A stretch of 64,000 nt of DNA, taken from Begonia masoniana (taxonomy: Eukaryota; Streptophyta; Magnoliopsida; Cucurbitales; Begoniaceae). A model generated the notes under the pieces. The model saw nothing but the letters and a program-made list of their open reading frames with translations. It did no database searches and was not told the DNA's origin. The stretch is taken from NCBI GenBank assembly GCA_022432975.1, contig CM039502.1:21229228-21293227 (forward strand). The letters run 5' to 3'. The position numbers and the translations under genes are program-made. Below are positions 12,061-23,085 of the stretch, piece by piece (the first letter of the stretch is position 1; every line of letters starts with the position of its first letter).

Positions 12061-12503
12061 TACTCACTGATTATCCAAACCATTTCAGTTCTTGCCTGGA
12101 ACCACCGACTTCAAAAGTTGCATTCTTCAGACACAGCTCGAGGCTTTTGGAATAGGAAAGAGAGAGAATTGGGACTGTCTTCAATGGCGTCATGTTTATC
12201 CCATACACGTCAAACGCTTATCCATTGTTTTTGTTACGTGTGGCATTATAACAAGTACGTTGTCCAATTGGACATGATCCTTAAAGATGTGATCAACGTG
12301 TAAACCTTGCCGACAAGCATCCAAACGTAGTACGTCCAAAATAACTGGACGTGTAATCATCATTAGTCATTGAGTCAAACATAACTGGACTTGTAATTAC
12401 CATTAATCACTAGGGATGATTTGTATTTTCCTAAGTAATGATCTCTAATTATAGTATCAGATCTCATTGATTCAGCCATTTGATAATCAATCAAGATTAA
12501 TGG
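12061..12503. other. Spacer between the carbonic anhydrase and bHLH genes
   Basis: No gene seen. Two similar stretches with ATAACTGGAC.TGTAAT and CATTA.TCA form an imperfect direct repeat at about 12335-12412. A CCAATTGG word lies at about 12263. Confidence 0.5.
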
Positions 12504-13297
12504 CTATCCTAAATGCAAATGATGCTCAAGATTAATTGGATTATTAGCCCGAGCCAGTTGGGTCACTCTAGGATCCGAAATCCGGTTGTCTACTACGGCC
12601 TTCAACACCCGCTTCAGAGCGGCAATATTTTCTTCTCCGCCGCATACTCCGCCAGTCCATTTCAACACCACCACGCTTTTTGTCCGGGTACCTACTGTTG
12701 TCATTTCAGCCCGGACCACTCTGGCTTGAACCGACCGGATAGCTTGCGCCAAATCCATGACCAGACCCGGACGGTCCGCGCAGCAGACGATCGCTTTCAT
12801 GAGCTTTCCTTCGTCATCACAGAAACTCAGAGTTGCCTCGTCAAACTCCGTCGGAAACTGCCATGGCTCTAATCCAAGCTCCGGTTCGTCGCTGTTGTTT
12901 CTGCAAAGGTCTCTTCTCAGATTCTTCACGTGGCTCACTACTTCAGCTAGCAGCGACGCCTTATCTGTCTGTTGGATAACAACCGCTTCAATCGCAGTAA
13001 ACGAAAGAGATGATTCAGAGAATATTCATACGTGTATTCTTGGTTTGGAGAAAGAAATACCTTGGTGGTGTTCGGGAGAAGACTCCGTAGGGTGGAGAGA
13101 TGAGCATTGATTCGCTGCCTACGTCTTCTCTCTGCTTCTTTGTGACTCTTGCTGACTTCCGTCGATTTTCTCATATCCATCGAGGTCGAGTTCGAATAAT
13201 CTCCTGCGTCGACTGAGTTGATCGACGTGTTTGTATGTTGAACGTGTTCGTTAAGATTCAACCAGTTCGGATAGGAAGAGCTCTGAAAAGGAAACAT
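12504..13297 (-). CDS. bHLH transcription factor with C-terminal ACT-like domain (two coding exons)
   Basis: Exon 1 spans 13297-13061 (79 codons). A 92-bp GT-AG intron (13060-12969) follows, and exon 2 spans 12968-12504 (154 codons plus stop), giving 233 residues. The DNA-binding region is SHKEAERRRRQRINAHLSTL at residues ~51-70, with the His-Glu-Arg pattern used to bind E-box DNA. The loop and second helix (RSLLPNTTK|TDKASLLAEVVSHVKNL) cross the intron in phase 0, as in the plant bHLH30/51/106/107-like group. Residues ~120-200 look like the ACT-like dimerisation fold (KAIVCCADRPGLVMDLAQAI, then VVRAEMTTVG). It should act in the nucleus as a dimer; the target genes are unknown. I chose the Met at 13297. 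The frame is open further upstream to 13618, but that part is low-complexity and reads like leader. Confidence 0.9.
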
Positions 13298-14063
13298 CCT
13301 TCCCAATACTTGTCTTCTTCGAGTTACCCAGCGTACAGCTAAACAGAGCGAGAGATGAAACGACGATGCAGCCCAATAACCCAACGCAAAACGACGGTGA
13401 GGTAGGAGAAATTGGAGATTATCCAACAATACGGAGAATCGGAAACAGCGTTTAATGAGAATACGAGGAACAAAAAGGTGTGAGAAAAAAGAGAGAGAGA
13501 GAGAGAGAGAATCCGAGTAAGGACTGTGATGGCGTAAGGTGTAAGGCAATGTAGGGCAAAGCAAACGAAGGGAACAATCGTACACTTGTTCAGTTCTTCT
13601 ACCCTCACCACTCTTCACGTCTCCTGAGTTAAAATTTATGAATCAACAGAGTCTATCCCATTACCCAAATTTCATTACACACGACCTGCAAATCTTTAAA
13701 CGAAAGTATGAATTATTTGACCTACCAGTTAAAAGACCTATTTTTGAAGGTCTGACATCTTACCAAAAAAAAAAAAAAAAGAAATAACCAGAAGAAAGCG
13801 CTGGTGAAATGTTGGGTGAGCCCCCACAATGGAGACGTAATTGCAGGAGGTGAGATCAACATCAGATGGGGCAGAGACGAAGCGACAGGAAAGCAGGAAT
13901 GGTGAAGAACATCGCACAAAAATAGGGATCTGCACTACGCACTCTCTCCTTCCTATTTTTAATCCACCCCCAACGGCCAACACCTTCCCAGCGTGGTTAT
14001 TGAAACCAGTCTGTTTATACTCTGATTATTTTATTGTCTAATCTTATAGACTAACACCACGTA
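13298..14063 (-). promoter_or_regulatory. Leader and promoter region of the bHLH gene with a GA/CT tract
   Basis: A run of (GA)n on the plus strand, about 13490-13512 (CT on the transcript strand), lies about 200 bp before the start codon; such tracts are common in plant 5' leaders and bind GAGA-type factors. A poly-A run at 13765-13780 and a TATAAACA word (minus) at about 14012-14019 are further candidates. No coding is supported here. Confidence 0.45.
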
Positions 14064-15094
<1,031 letters not shown>

Positions 15095-15414
15095 AAATAA
15101 ATTATTAATTACATGAATCAGTATCTATCACAAAATAAAAATAGAGTATAATAATAACAGTGTTACTCCCGATATTACTAATAATAAACTAAGTGATTAC
15201 GCACAAAATCTTACATAAACCAATCCGTAAGATATACATATTTTCTTCGATAAATTAATATTAGATAACTAAAAGGAATGAATTTTCATATAATAATGGG
15301 GAATAGAATAATGCAGTAATTGATTCAACTTTAAATTATGAATTTTTTTAAACCATACCCTAACTATCAATCCTAAGAATTAAAATATTAAACTATGAAA
15401 AACCTAACAAATCA
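15095..15414. other. AT-rich intergenic sequence
   Basis: No gene, RNA or repeat recognised. Confidence 0.6.
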
Positions 15415-15976
15415 AACTCTATCGGACAGTCGATCATTGTCCATTCGTTTACTACGGATGGCCGATCTACAAACAACGACCGTCCGTTCGGTACAGTCCT
15501 ACGTGGCATTGGACATGGTGGATCGGCCGGACGATTAGGGGGTGGAGACTGTTTGTTCCGCGTGCGGTGCACGAAACTCCTAAACAAATGTACCGTTCTC
15601 AAAACATTGGTCGTCCGTGCTACAATAATTGTCACGAGTCGGAGACTATTTGGGGGAACAGATGGCAGGTTGACGGAATGGCCGTCTGTTCTCCCAAACA
15701 GTGATCGGCCCGTAACTCAATAATTGTCACGAGCCGGAGACTATTTGGGGGAACATAAGGCCAATTTACGGAATGTCCGTCCGTTCTCCCAAACAGTGAC
15801 CAACTTGTGACTCAATAATTGTCACGAGTCGGACACTATTTGGTTGAACGGACGACCGTTTTATGGAAGGGTCATCCGTTATCCCAATCAGTGTCCGGCT
15901 CATGACAATTATTGAGTCACGGGCTGAACAAGTAACGGACGGTCATTCTCGTGAACGGCCGTCCGTTTTCCTATAC
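15415..15976 (+). repeat. Subterminal repeats with hairpins upstream of the MULE transposase
   Basis: A 95-bp unit beginning CAATAATTGTCACGAG starts at 15623, 15718 and 15813. Within each unit the left part (GGAGACTATTTGGGGGAAC) and the right part (GTTCTCCCAAACAGTGATC) are imperfect reverse complements. At 15890-15935 the motif returns inverted (CCGGCTCATGACAATTATTGAG). Many ACGGACGGTC/GGCCGTCCGTT words surround it. Such repeats are common near the ends of Mutator-like elements and can hold transposase binding sites. No clean terminal inverted repeat was found. Confidence 0.7.
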
Positions 15977-15984
15977 TATATAAG
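15977..15984 (+). promoter_or_regulatory. TATA box of the MULE transposase gene
   Basis: TATATAAG lies between the subterminal repeats and the transposase reading frames, about 170 bp before the first ATG at 16148. Confidence 0.5.
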
Positions 15985-16147
15985 GAGACGACCCTTAATA
16001 CTTAACTCACAGATCTCGAAAACTCTAAAACCTCTAGCGACATTGTATTTCTAACGACGTTTTATTTTTTTTTTATTAGCAACGTTGATGGATTCTGATT
16101 CAAGTAAATAGATTGATGCAGACGAGACAACAAATCAAGCTGCCAAC

Positions 16148-18330
16148 ATGGACTGGTATTCAGACGACATGCCCAGATACAGGGATCTTCGAGCATTCAA
16201 TCACTTAGAAGGTGATGGAGAAATAGGGGTGCATTCAACCTCGCAAACTCTAGACGATGAGCTTCGAACGCCAGTCGAGTCAGAAGACAACGAGACGGAA
16301 AAGCATACCGGTAAGGGAAGAAATTTTTATAGATTTTTTTTGATACACAATATAGTTCTCTATAGGCCATTAGAAAAGAAATAGTCGACTATGCTTTGAA
16401 TAATGGATTTGATATCAAATTTATTAAAAGTGAAACTCGGCGACTCACGGCAGCGTGTGAAGACGAATGTGAATGGCGAATGCATGCTTCGATTATACAA
16501 AATGAACTTACATTCCAAATAAAGAGTTTCACTGCCTCTCACAGTTGTGCAAGGAAAATTGAGAATCATCACGCTACTACAAAATAGGTGGCAAATCATT
16601 ATTTGGATAGGTTCAAAAGTCAAGCTACATGAGAAATTCCTTCTATTATCGAGACGGTGAGGAAGGATTTGAATGTGAACATTATACCCAGTCTTGCCAG
16701 AAGAGCAAGAAGTGATGCTCGAAAACTTAATGACGGGAGGGGCGACGAACAATTCAATCTACTGCATTCATACGCAGCAGAAATATTTAGATCAAATCTG
16801 AGTAGCACAATGAAAATACATGGTTACCTGGTGGGCTCTGGCCAGAATGAGTCATGCGTATTTGAAAGAAATATGGCTGCTTGCAAGGCAGGTTTGCAGC
16901 AGCGTGACAGACTTATTATCTGTTTGGATGGTTGTCATCTGAAAGGCTCTTGCCCCGGCCAATTACTCACAGCCGTTAGTATTGATGGCGACGATGACAT
17001 ATATCCTGTTGTTGTTGCCAATGTGGAGTCAGAGTGCACAGACTTATGGAAGTGGTTTTTGTTAATATTGAAGGAAGACCTAGACACTCCAGATGGATGC
17101 GGATGGACAATTGTATCTGATTTACAAAAGGTACAATTGTGTCGGATCACATTTGCTATTGTTTATCGTACTGCCTATTTAATGGTGTAATTGTACTATG
17201 TAAGAAAATTCTGTCTAGGAGACTAGATTTTAAGTGGGACCGTTTGTGACCCCTCCAGCCTTTCTTGGGAACTTACTTGGAAAGGTAATTTTATCCTGAT
17301 CAGTACTCTCCATGTTGTGATCGTTATATTGTTTTATGTTGATTCTGTTTTTCTTTCACATATTAGGGGTTATCGCGTGCTGTGGAGGGAGAATTAGGTT
17401 TAGCCGAACACCGCTACTACCTCCGGCATATGTACGTAAATTTCAAAAGCCAATTTTGGGGTAGAGCATTCAGAGATGCAATGTGGAATGCGGCCAGACT
17501 AGAGCAACCACAAATTTTCATTTTGAGATAGAAATGAGGAAACTGCATCAGATTAACCCAGATGTCCATGCATGGCTTCGACGAACACTGTCTAGCTATT
17601 GGGCTAGTCATGCATTTTCCTTGATTTCCAAATGCGATATGAGCTTGAATAATTTGTGTGAGTTGTTCAATGCAGTTCTATTGCCGACTAGGGACAAACC
17701 GGTCTTGACCATGTTCGAGATTATTTAAAAGTCCTTGATGACTCGCATTGTAAAAAAATACGAGAAGATGCTCTCATCAACAGACCTCCTGTGTCCTAAG
17801 ATAAAGAAAAAGCTTAGGAAGCTAGAACGTGCAGCTCGAAATTGGAATGTTGTGTTCGCGAGAGGTGCACGATATGAGGTCAGCAACGACAACGAACAAT
17901 ATGTTGTCGACCTGAATGTAGACGCGTGCAACTGTTGTAGGTGGGAGCTTATTGAAATCTCATGTGTCCATTCCATTCTATGCATGCATTTCATGATATT
18001 GGCACCAGAAAATTTCGTTCATCGACATTATCACCGAGCGACATATTTAGAGATGATGTACTCAAACTCCATTCGTCCCATTAGTGGCATGGACATGTGG
18101 CCACCGGTACGCGGAATGAACCTAATCATTCCACCAGAGAAAAGGCACTAACCTGGTAGGCCGAAGAAGAATAGAGTGTGCGATGTCGATAGGTCGTCGA
18201 GGCTGACAATTTCTAAGACGAAATCTACGATGGCGTATTGTGTATGTCGTCATCATAGGCATAGTAGTCACACTTGTCCTCACAGGGGATGCACTTCAGC
18301 TGCTGCTTCCGTTTCTGCTTCCCAAGACAC
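16148..18330 (+). pseudogene. Mutator-like (MULE) transposase, degraded
   Basis: The order of a MULE transposase is visible across several frames. An N-terminal DNA-binding region lies at about 16380-16720 ('FDIKFIKSETRRL', 'CEDECEWRMHA'). The MULE core lies at 16657-17130 ('LIICLDGCHLKGSCPGQLL', 'IYPVVVANVESE', 'GWTIVSDLQK'), with the DDE-type Asp in LDGCH. An intron appears to run from the AAAG|GT at about 17129 to the TTAG| at about 17366, the usual place after 'SDLQK'. Then come 'AEHRYYLRHMYVNF' and a SWIM zinc finger at about 17920-17985 (CNCCRW...CVH...CMH). PGRPKK follows an in-frame stop after 'PPEKRH'. Other stops (16564, 16629, 17726) make it inactive. A second copy of the part from 17462 lies at 42873-44017. 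Confidence 0.85.
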
Positions 18331-18620
18331 ATTTATGAGTTTCCACACATTTGACGTGACACATGTACATTTAAACTCATTTTTCATAAACACACATTCA
18401 TTATTTTTTTAATATAGTTTTCATTATATTCAGGAATGTTTTACACACGGCTATGGACGAAGAAATGTATGACTATATTCGGGCTGTAATTTGTTATATC
18501 AGCTTCTTCGGACCAGAAGTACATCGCAAAGCTTAATGCTTGCAAGGGAGGTTTAAAAAAGTTGTCAAAATAGGTTTCGTTAGATTATAAAAAGAGTGAA
18601 GTACTCAATCACATTGATGG
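18331..18620 (+). other. 3' flank of MULE copy 1, ending at the insertion site of element B
   Basis: No clear ORF. 18534-18620 is the outer half of the left arm of the inverted repeat described at 43926-46608, and ends GATGG, the target duplication of element B. Confidence 0.7.
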
Positions 18621-19032
18621 TGTAACACCCGATTTTACGAGATTTTATTATTCCAATAAATAATGACATTTTTGTAAATATATCAAATTAAGTCTTTTTT
18701 GCGAACGGAAAGTTTTAAAGGAGCCTTAATAATAAATTGGAATTTATGGTGAAATAAGAAAATTTGAAGAAAACAAACTGTTAGCTAAATAACGAAACAA
18801 AGGATGAAACTAATATAAAATCAAAGGAAGGGCAAAATGGTAAATTGATAAGCCAAAATTAATAAAAACATCACAAATCCCCTTCCCCTCCCACGATTTC
18901 TTTTCTGCAAAAAAAAAAATAAAATCACTCCCAGGCGATTTTTGCTTCTCTCACGCGTTTCTTCTTCCAGTGACGAAAGCTCGCTTTTCGGCGATCCATT
19001 CTTCGCGTTTCTTCCTTGTCTTTGCTCCCTAT

Positions 19033-20004
19033 GTAAGAATCTACTGTTTTGGAACGTTAGATTTTGGTTTTCACAAAGTTATACGGTTAGGGTTTCGTTT
19101 AGGGTTTCGTTAAAAACGTGAATTAATGATGGAAATCGATAAGTTACCGTGATTATGGCTCTAATGGGCGTATTTATTATTATTGGTCAGTGTTAGATGA
19201 ATTAATGAGGGTGCTTGAGGTTTTGGGTGGTTGGAGGTTTTAAAAAAACCCCATTAATGGAGGTTTAGAAATTCACGAGCATGAATTGTTCGATAAAATG
19301 CCTCAACGAGTTAAATTAGAGTTTAGAAAATTTCCTTTAGTTAGGAGTTTGTAGTTTTCGAAACTCCATGGTTTAGACTCGATTTTAAATGACGAATGTT
19401 GTGAATTGCCATAGGTGAACAACGCTCGTGGATGGAGCTTAAATTGCAACGGACGCGAGGTAAGTCTTCATGACTTGTTTGGCCAATTGGCCTACTCCGT
19501 AAGAATAGTTGTTGATCGAGGTTTTTGGTGAATTCAGATGCTTCAGGGAGATAGGATGTGTAGTTTAAGTTGATTGTGTATTAGAATGCTTTCCTAGGTT
19601 CTTTTATGCATTGTTCTATGTTTTTACTCGTATTGCACGATCAATGTTCATGCACCAATGTTTTCAAAAAGCATAGAAAATGAATTTTCGCATATGTTTT
19701 CATGAAAAGAAACGCTTAATGAAAAGATATGAAATGTATGTAATCCCGGTCACGTCGGGGTGGGGTTCAGACATGGCTGTCCTGAGAGGAGGAGCATGTT
19801 TTCCCCCTGCAGATGGAAATGGTTATCTAACCGCGAGATGTGTCATCTCTATCTGGTGAGTCAACCCCCAGTGACACCTCCCGCTATGTAACTAAATAAT
19901 GAAAAAGAAATGCATGTTTTTACAAACCCTGCATGCATAACATTCATCTTCATTTACGAGACTTGCTGAGCTCTTTAGCTCAAAGTTTATTTTATATGGT
20001 GTAG
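19033..20004 (+). other. Putative two-intron leader module of LTR family B (L1)
   Basis: Donor 1 is CCCTAT|GTAAGA (19033; the L2 copy has CTAG|GTAAGA). Acceptor 1 is GCCATAG| (19413-19414), the exon is 19415-19459 (45 nt), donor 2 is GCGAG|GTAAGT (19460) and acceptor 2 is TATGGTGTAG| (19995-20004). The hairpin GGCC-AATT-GGCC is at 19481-19492. The next word, CTACTCCGTA, pairs with TATGGTGTAG with one mismatch and one G-U. In L2 the word is CTACACCGTA (42160-42169) and pairs over 10 bp with one G-U. Confidence 0.5.
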
Positions 20005-20539
20005 GTGAACTCGATACAGGTGAGGACGACGTTCCTCCACCCGACGCATGAGCACGTTGATGGAGGATGGCCCGTGGGAGTGTGCTGGCGCAGTCGACGT
20101 GTATTTTGACCCATGGGGACATCACGTAGGTATTTTGGGATTTTTATAGTTAAAAACATAGATAAATGTATAGGGATATTTAATTGGGCTGACGAGTGAT
20201 AGGTTAGAAAACATAAGTGTTTGGATGTTTTGGTGAATTCGTGTAATGAAATTATTTTGCTAAGCTTTTAATTCGGATTATACTGGAATTCTTTGGAATT
20301 ATTTTAGGTTGATCCACGGATATGCTCGAGTTTTAGAGTTATCCACGCAGTTGGATTTTGTGATTTTATGATGATGTGTTTGTTAGGAATGATGTTTAGA
20401 AGTGGGTTGATGAAAGGGAATGGTAGAGGATAGAAATGGTGAAGGAGAAAGGAATGTTAAGTGTGTGTGTGCGTGATGTGCTGGGTGAACGAAGGAAAGA
20501 AGGGAGGAGGAATGAAGAGGGGCAACTTGCTGGAGTTCA

Positions 20540-20770
20540 AACTCTAATAGCCGATCGATCGCAGTGAGTGGGGCGATCGAACGCAGAACTCTCTGGAATT
20601 CCAGAGAGCTTCCCGATCGTTCGCCAGAAAAGGGGCGAACAATCGGCTCTTGAGGCTGCGTTCTGGAAAAAATTCCAGAGCAGCTGCCGATCGATCGCCA
20701 AAAAGGGGGCGATCGATCGGCTGGACAAGGGCCAATCGATCAGCTGTTAAGTGGCCGATCGATCGCCCCT
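20540..20770 (+). repeat. GATCGATCG-rich block and palindrome in LTR L1
   Basis: Several CCGATCGATCG/GGCGATCGATCG words surround the 20-bp perfect palindrome CTCTCTGGAATTCCAGAGAG at about 20589-20608. A related block exists in LTRs of element D (34330-34580, 40000-40270). Confidence 0.85.
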
Positions 20771-20866
20771 TTGTTTCTTCGCCTCAGACGTTTTTGCCCT
20801 CGGTTCAATTGGCCAACTGTTCTTCTTTTGTTTTAATGGTTTTCTTTAGACTTCGATTAATGTTAG

Positions 20867-22145
20867 TGTAACACCCGGTTCTATTAAACCGATTCCTTTT
20901 TTTCTTTTTAAATTAATGGCACACTTTATATGATAATAATAAAGGTAGGGTTAATGGATGTCTAGGCAAGGGCATAAGGGTAATTGGAAATTTGAAAGTG
21001 GATAACGTATTTAAGGAAAGGGGTTTTGGGTTTAATGCACTGTAGCCGCCACTATTTCCTATTGTCCCTCTCGGCCTTCAGCTCTCCAGCAGAAACCTCT
21101 GGGCGATTTCTTTCTTGCTCGACTCTCTTTCAACTTAGGTACATTTTTCCTCATTCTCTTACGTTTTAGCAGTTAGATAACTGAGGGAGTACAATGTGAG
21201 GATTTCAAGGATGCTGTAGATGAGAGTAGGTTCGGGTTTTTAGGGATAAATGGAAATGTGCAAGCAGTAGAGTTCCAAACTGGTTTTCTTGTTCTTCTGG
21301 TTAATTTTTGGTAAAGTTTAATGAAGGTTTGATTGATGTTCTGTTATGAACTTAGGTGAGCGAGCTTCTAAAGTAGCTTACAGCCGAGCGATTTCCAGAA
21401 GAGTCAGGTAAGTAGAGTATGCTTGTGCCTTCGGGCCTACATCACAAAACAGTAGGGTTGTGCATACTTGAATGTGTTTGTATGTCATGCATCATATTTT
21501 GAAAATTATGCGAAAATGAATTTACATGAAATGGCATGGTAAGGAATGAACAGACTGTAACAGTTGTCAAGGGAACTAATTTGTCCCTTAACCAAGAGAG
21601 AGGATGTATGACTTTGGGGAAGTGATCCAAACCCCAATTTCACAGGGGGATCTGAGCAGTTGTTAAGGGAACTAATCTGTCTCTTAATCAAGAGAGAGGA
21701 TGTATGACTTTGGGAGAAGTGATCCAACTCCCGATTTCACAGGGGGATCACATCAGAATGAATGCATATGCAACTGAGATGAGAAAGTAGAAACTGCATG
21801 ATTAGGAATTTATGTTTCAGCATTCCATTTCATTATTGCTTTACTTACTTAGCATTAAGCTAATAGATGAGTTTTGTGATATAGGTGAAGAGGCAACAGA
21901 AGGTGTGTTCTCTGAACATGTTGAGGATTAGGCTGTTGAGGGAGCACTTTAATGCCACGGATTGGTGATTCTGATGAGGCGGTTTAACTGATGTCAGTAG
22001 ATGTGAAGGTTTAGTGAACCATAATTTATTTTAAGCGTTGTTGAGTTTTCTAATAACATAAGTGGTTTTAATGTTTTTGAATACGTTGGTGAGAATTTTC
22101 TGATAATGATACTCTGTTGGATTTAATGGTGGTGTTTACTGAAGG
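20867..22145 (+). mobile_element. 5' LTR of element C, 3' half deleted
   Basis: Colinear with 26297-27448 of the 3' LTR, then broken at about 22145 where gag coding starts. The leader module is present: donor 1 ACTTAG|GTACAT (21139), acceptor ACTTAG| (21354-21355), exon 21356-21407, donor 2 GTCAG|GTAAGT (21408), hairpin GCC-TTCG-GGC (21427-21436), acceptor GATATAG| (21883-21884). A ~96-bp direct duplication lies at 21561-21752. Confidence 0.85.
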
Positions 22146-22146
22146 G

Positions 22147-22737
22147 TGGCTTAGAAAGATTGAGAGTATGTTTAGGTGCGCCAACATTGGGGAAGGAGAC
22201 AAGGTCACGTTGGCCACGTTTCATTTGGCTGGTGATGCTCAACTCTGGTGAGAAACAATAGAGACCACCACTGATGTCTTGGCGATGCCTTGGTCACAAT
22301 TCAAAGACATTTTCTACGAGAAATATTTCAACAGTATTGTCCAAACTGCAAAGAAGTTGGAATTTCTAAACTTGAAGCAGACAGGGTCTGTGGCCGAGTA
22401 CAGTAGGCAGTTCGAGTCCCTATCCAGGTTTGCTGGACATTTTGCTCACAGGGACGAGGATAAGGTGTTCAAATTTATGCATGGACTGAAGCCAGAAATT
22501 TACCGGGGAGTTAAATTTTGTGGTATTAAAGGCTTGTCATTCAGTGAAGTTGTGTCTACTGCTCTGGAAGTGGAAGAAGCTGAAAGGAAGTGTGCTGGAC
22601 CAAAAGAGGTCCCACAAAAGTTGGTCCAGCTACACCATCAAAGGGGAATGAAGAGACCTAGTGAAGGCCAGAGTAGCCAAGGAACAGGGGGGAGATACAG
22701 AATGTCAGGAAATTCCCCTAGTGTCCCAAGTGCTTAA
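22147..22737 (+). pseudogene. Element C gag, N-terminally truncated
   Basis: Reads in one frame from TGG at 22147 as a Retrotrans_gag domain ('WLRKIESMF', 'KVTLATFHLAGDAQLW', 'YEKYFNSIVQTAKKLEFLNL', 'VAEYSRQFESLSRFAGHF'), with a TGA at about 22249 in place of a conserved Trp. The protein would form the capsid of the particle. The start is lost by deletion and the frame is lost near 22737. Confidence 0.85.
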
Positions 22738-22760
22738 AGTACCACCCGGGCGAGTGCAGA

Positions 22761-23051
22761 TTGGTCTTTGGGAAGTGTTTCAACTGTGAGGAGGTTGGAC
22801 ACATGATCAAAGAGTTCCCGAAGCCTAGAATCACCAGATGCTACAATTGTAACAAGATCAGCCATATTTGCAGAGACTGTCCAGCTCCTAAGAGTGGCCC
22901 TGCTATGGTTAAACCGAGGATATTCTCCATGATGGAGTCGGGCGATGATGAACAGCCAGCTGTTGTGTCAGGTACTATACTGGTCAACTCTTTACCCGCT
23001 TTTACATTGATAGATTCTGGTACATTCATTCATAGCATCTACATCTGCTGA
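22761..23051 (+). pseudogene. Element C zinc knuckles and start of protease
   Basis: In a different frame from gag. The first CCHC knuckle, CFNCEEVGHMIKEFP, has lost its last Cys; the second, CYNCNKISHICRDCP, is complete. Then comes a protease-like 'FTLIDSGTF' where DSGATHSF is usual. A frameshift follows and the stop is at 23049-23051. Confidence 0.8.
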
Positions 23052-23085
23052 TAAGTTAGATGTAAAGCTTACCCCTACTGAGCAC

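Larger units (their letters stand above)
18621..20866 (+). mobile_element. Left LTR (L1) of element B, first part
   Basis: It starts TGTAACACCCGATTTTACG after GATGG. It is nearly identical over its length to the solo LTR at 44018-46338; the missing end lies at 28485-28561, beyond element C. Total length about 2,323 bp against 2,321 bp for the solo copy. Confidence 0.9.

Noticed and set aside
12052..12303. Short plus-strand ORFs between the two host genes
   Set aside because: No motif, overlapping frames, located in the promoter of the carbonic anhydrase gene.
12513..13110. Plus-strand ORFs across the bHLH gene
   Set aside because: They are antisense to clear bHLH and ACT-like coding with a good intron.
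15393..15635. 80-codon minus-strand ORF
   Set aside because: It lies in the repeat-rich MULE end and has no motif.
21970..22000. Hammerhead ribozyme core (CTGATGAG in LTR C)
   Set aside because: The required GAAA side and closing stems are not present nearby; single short match.
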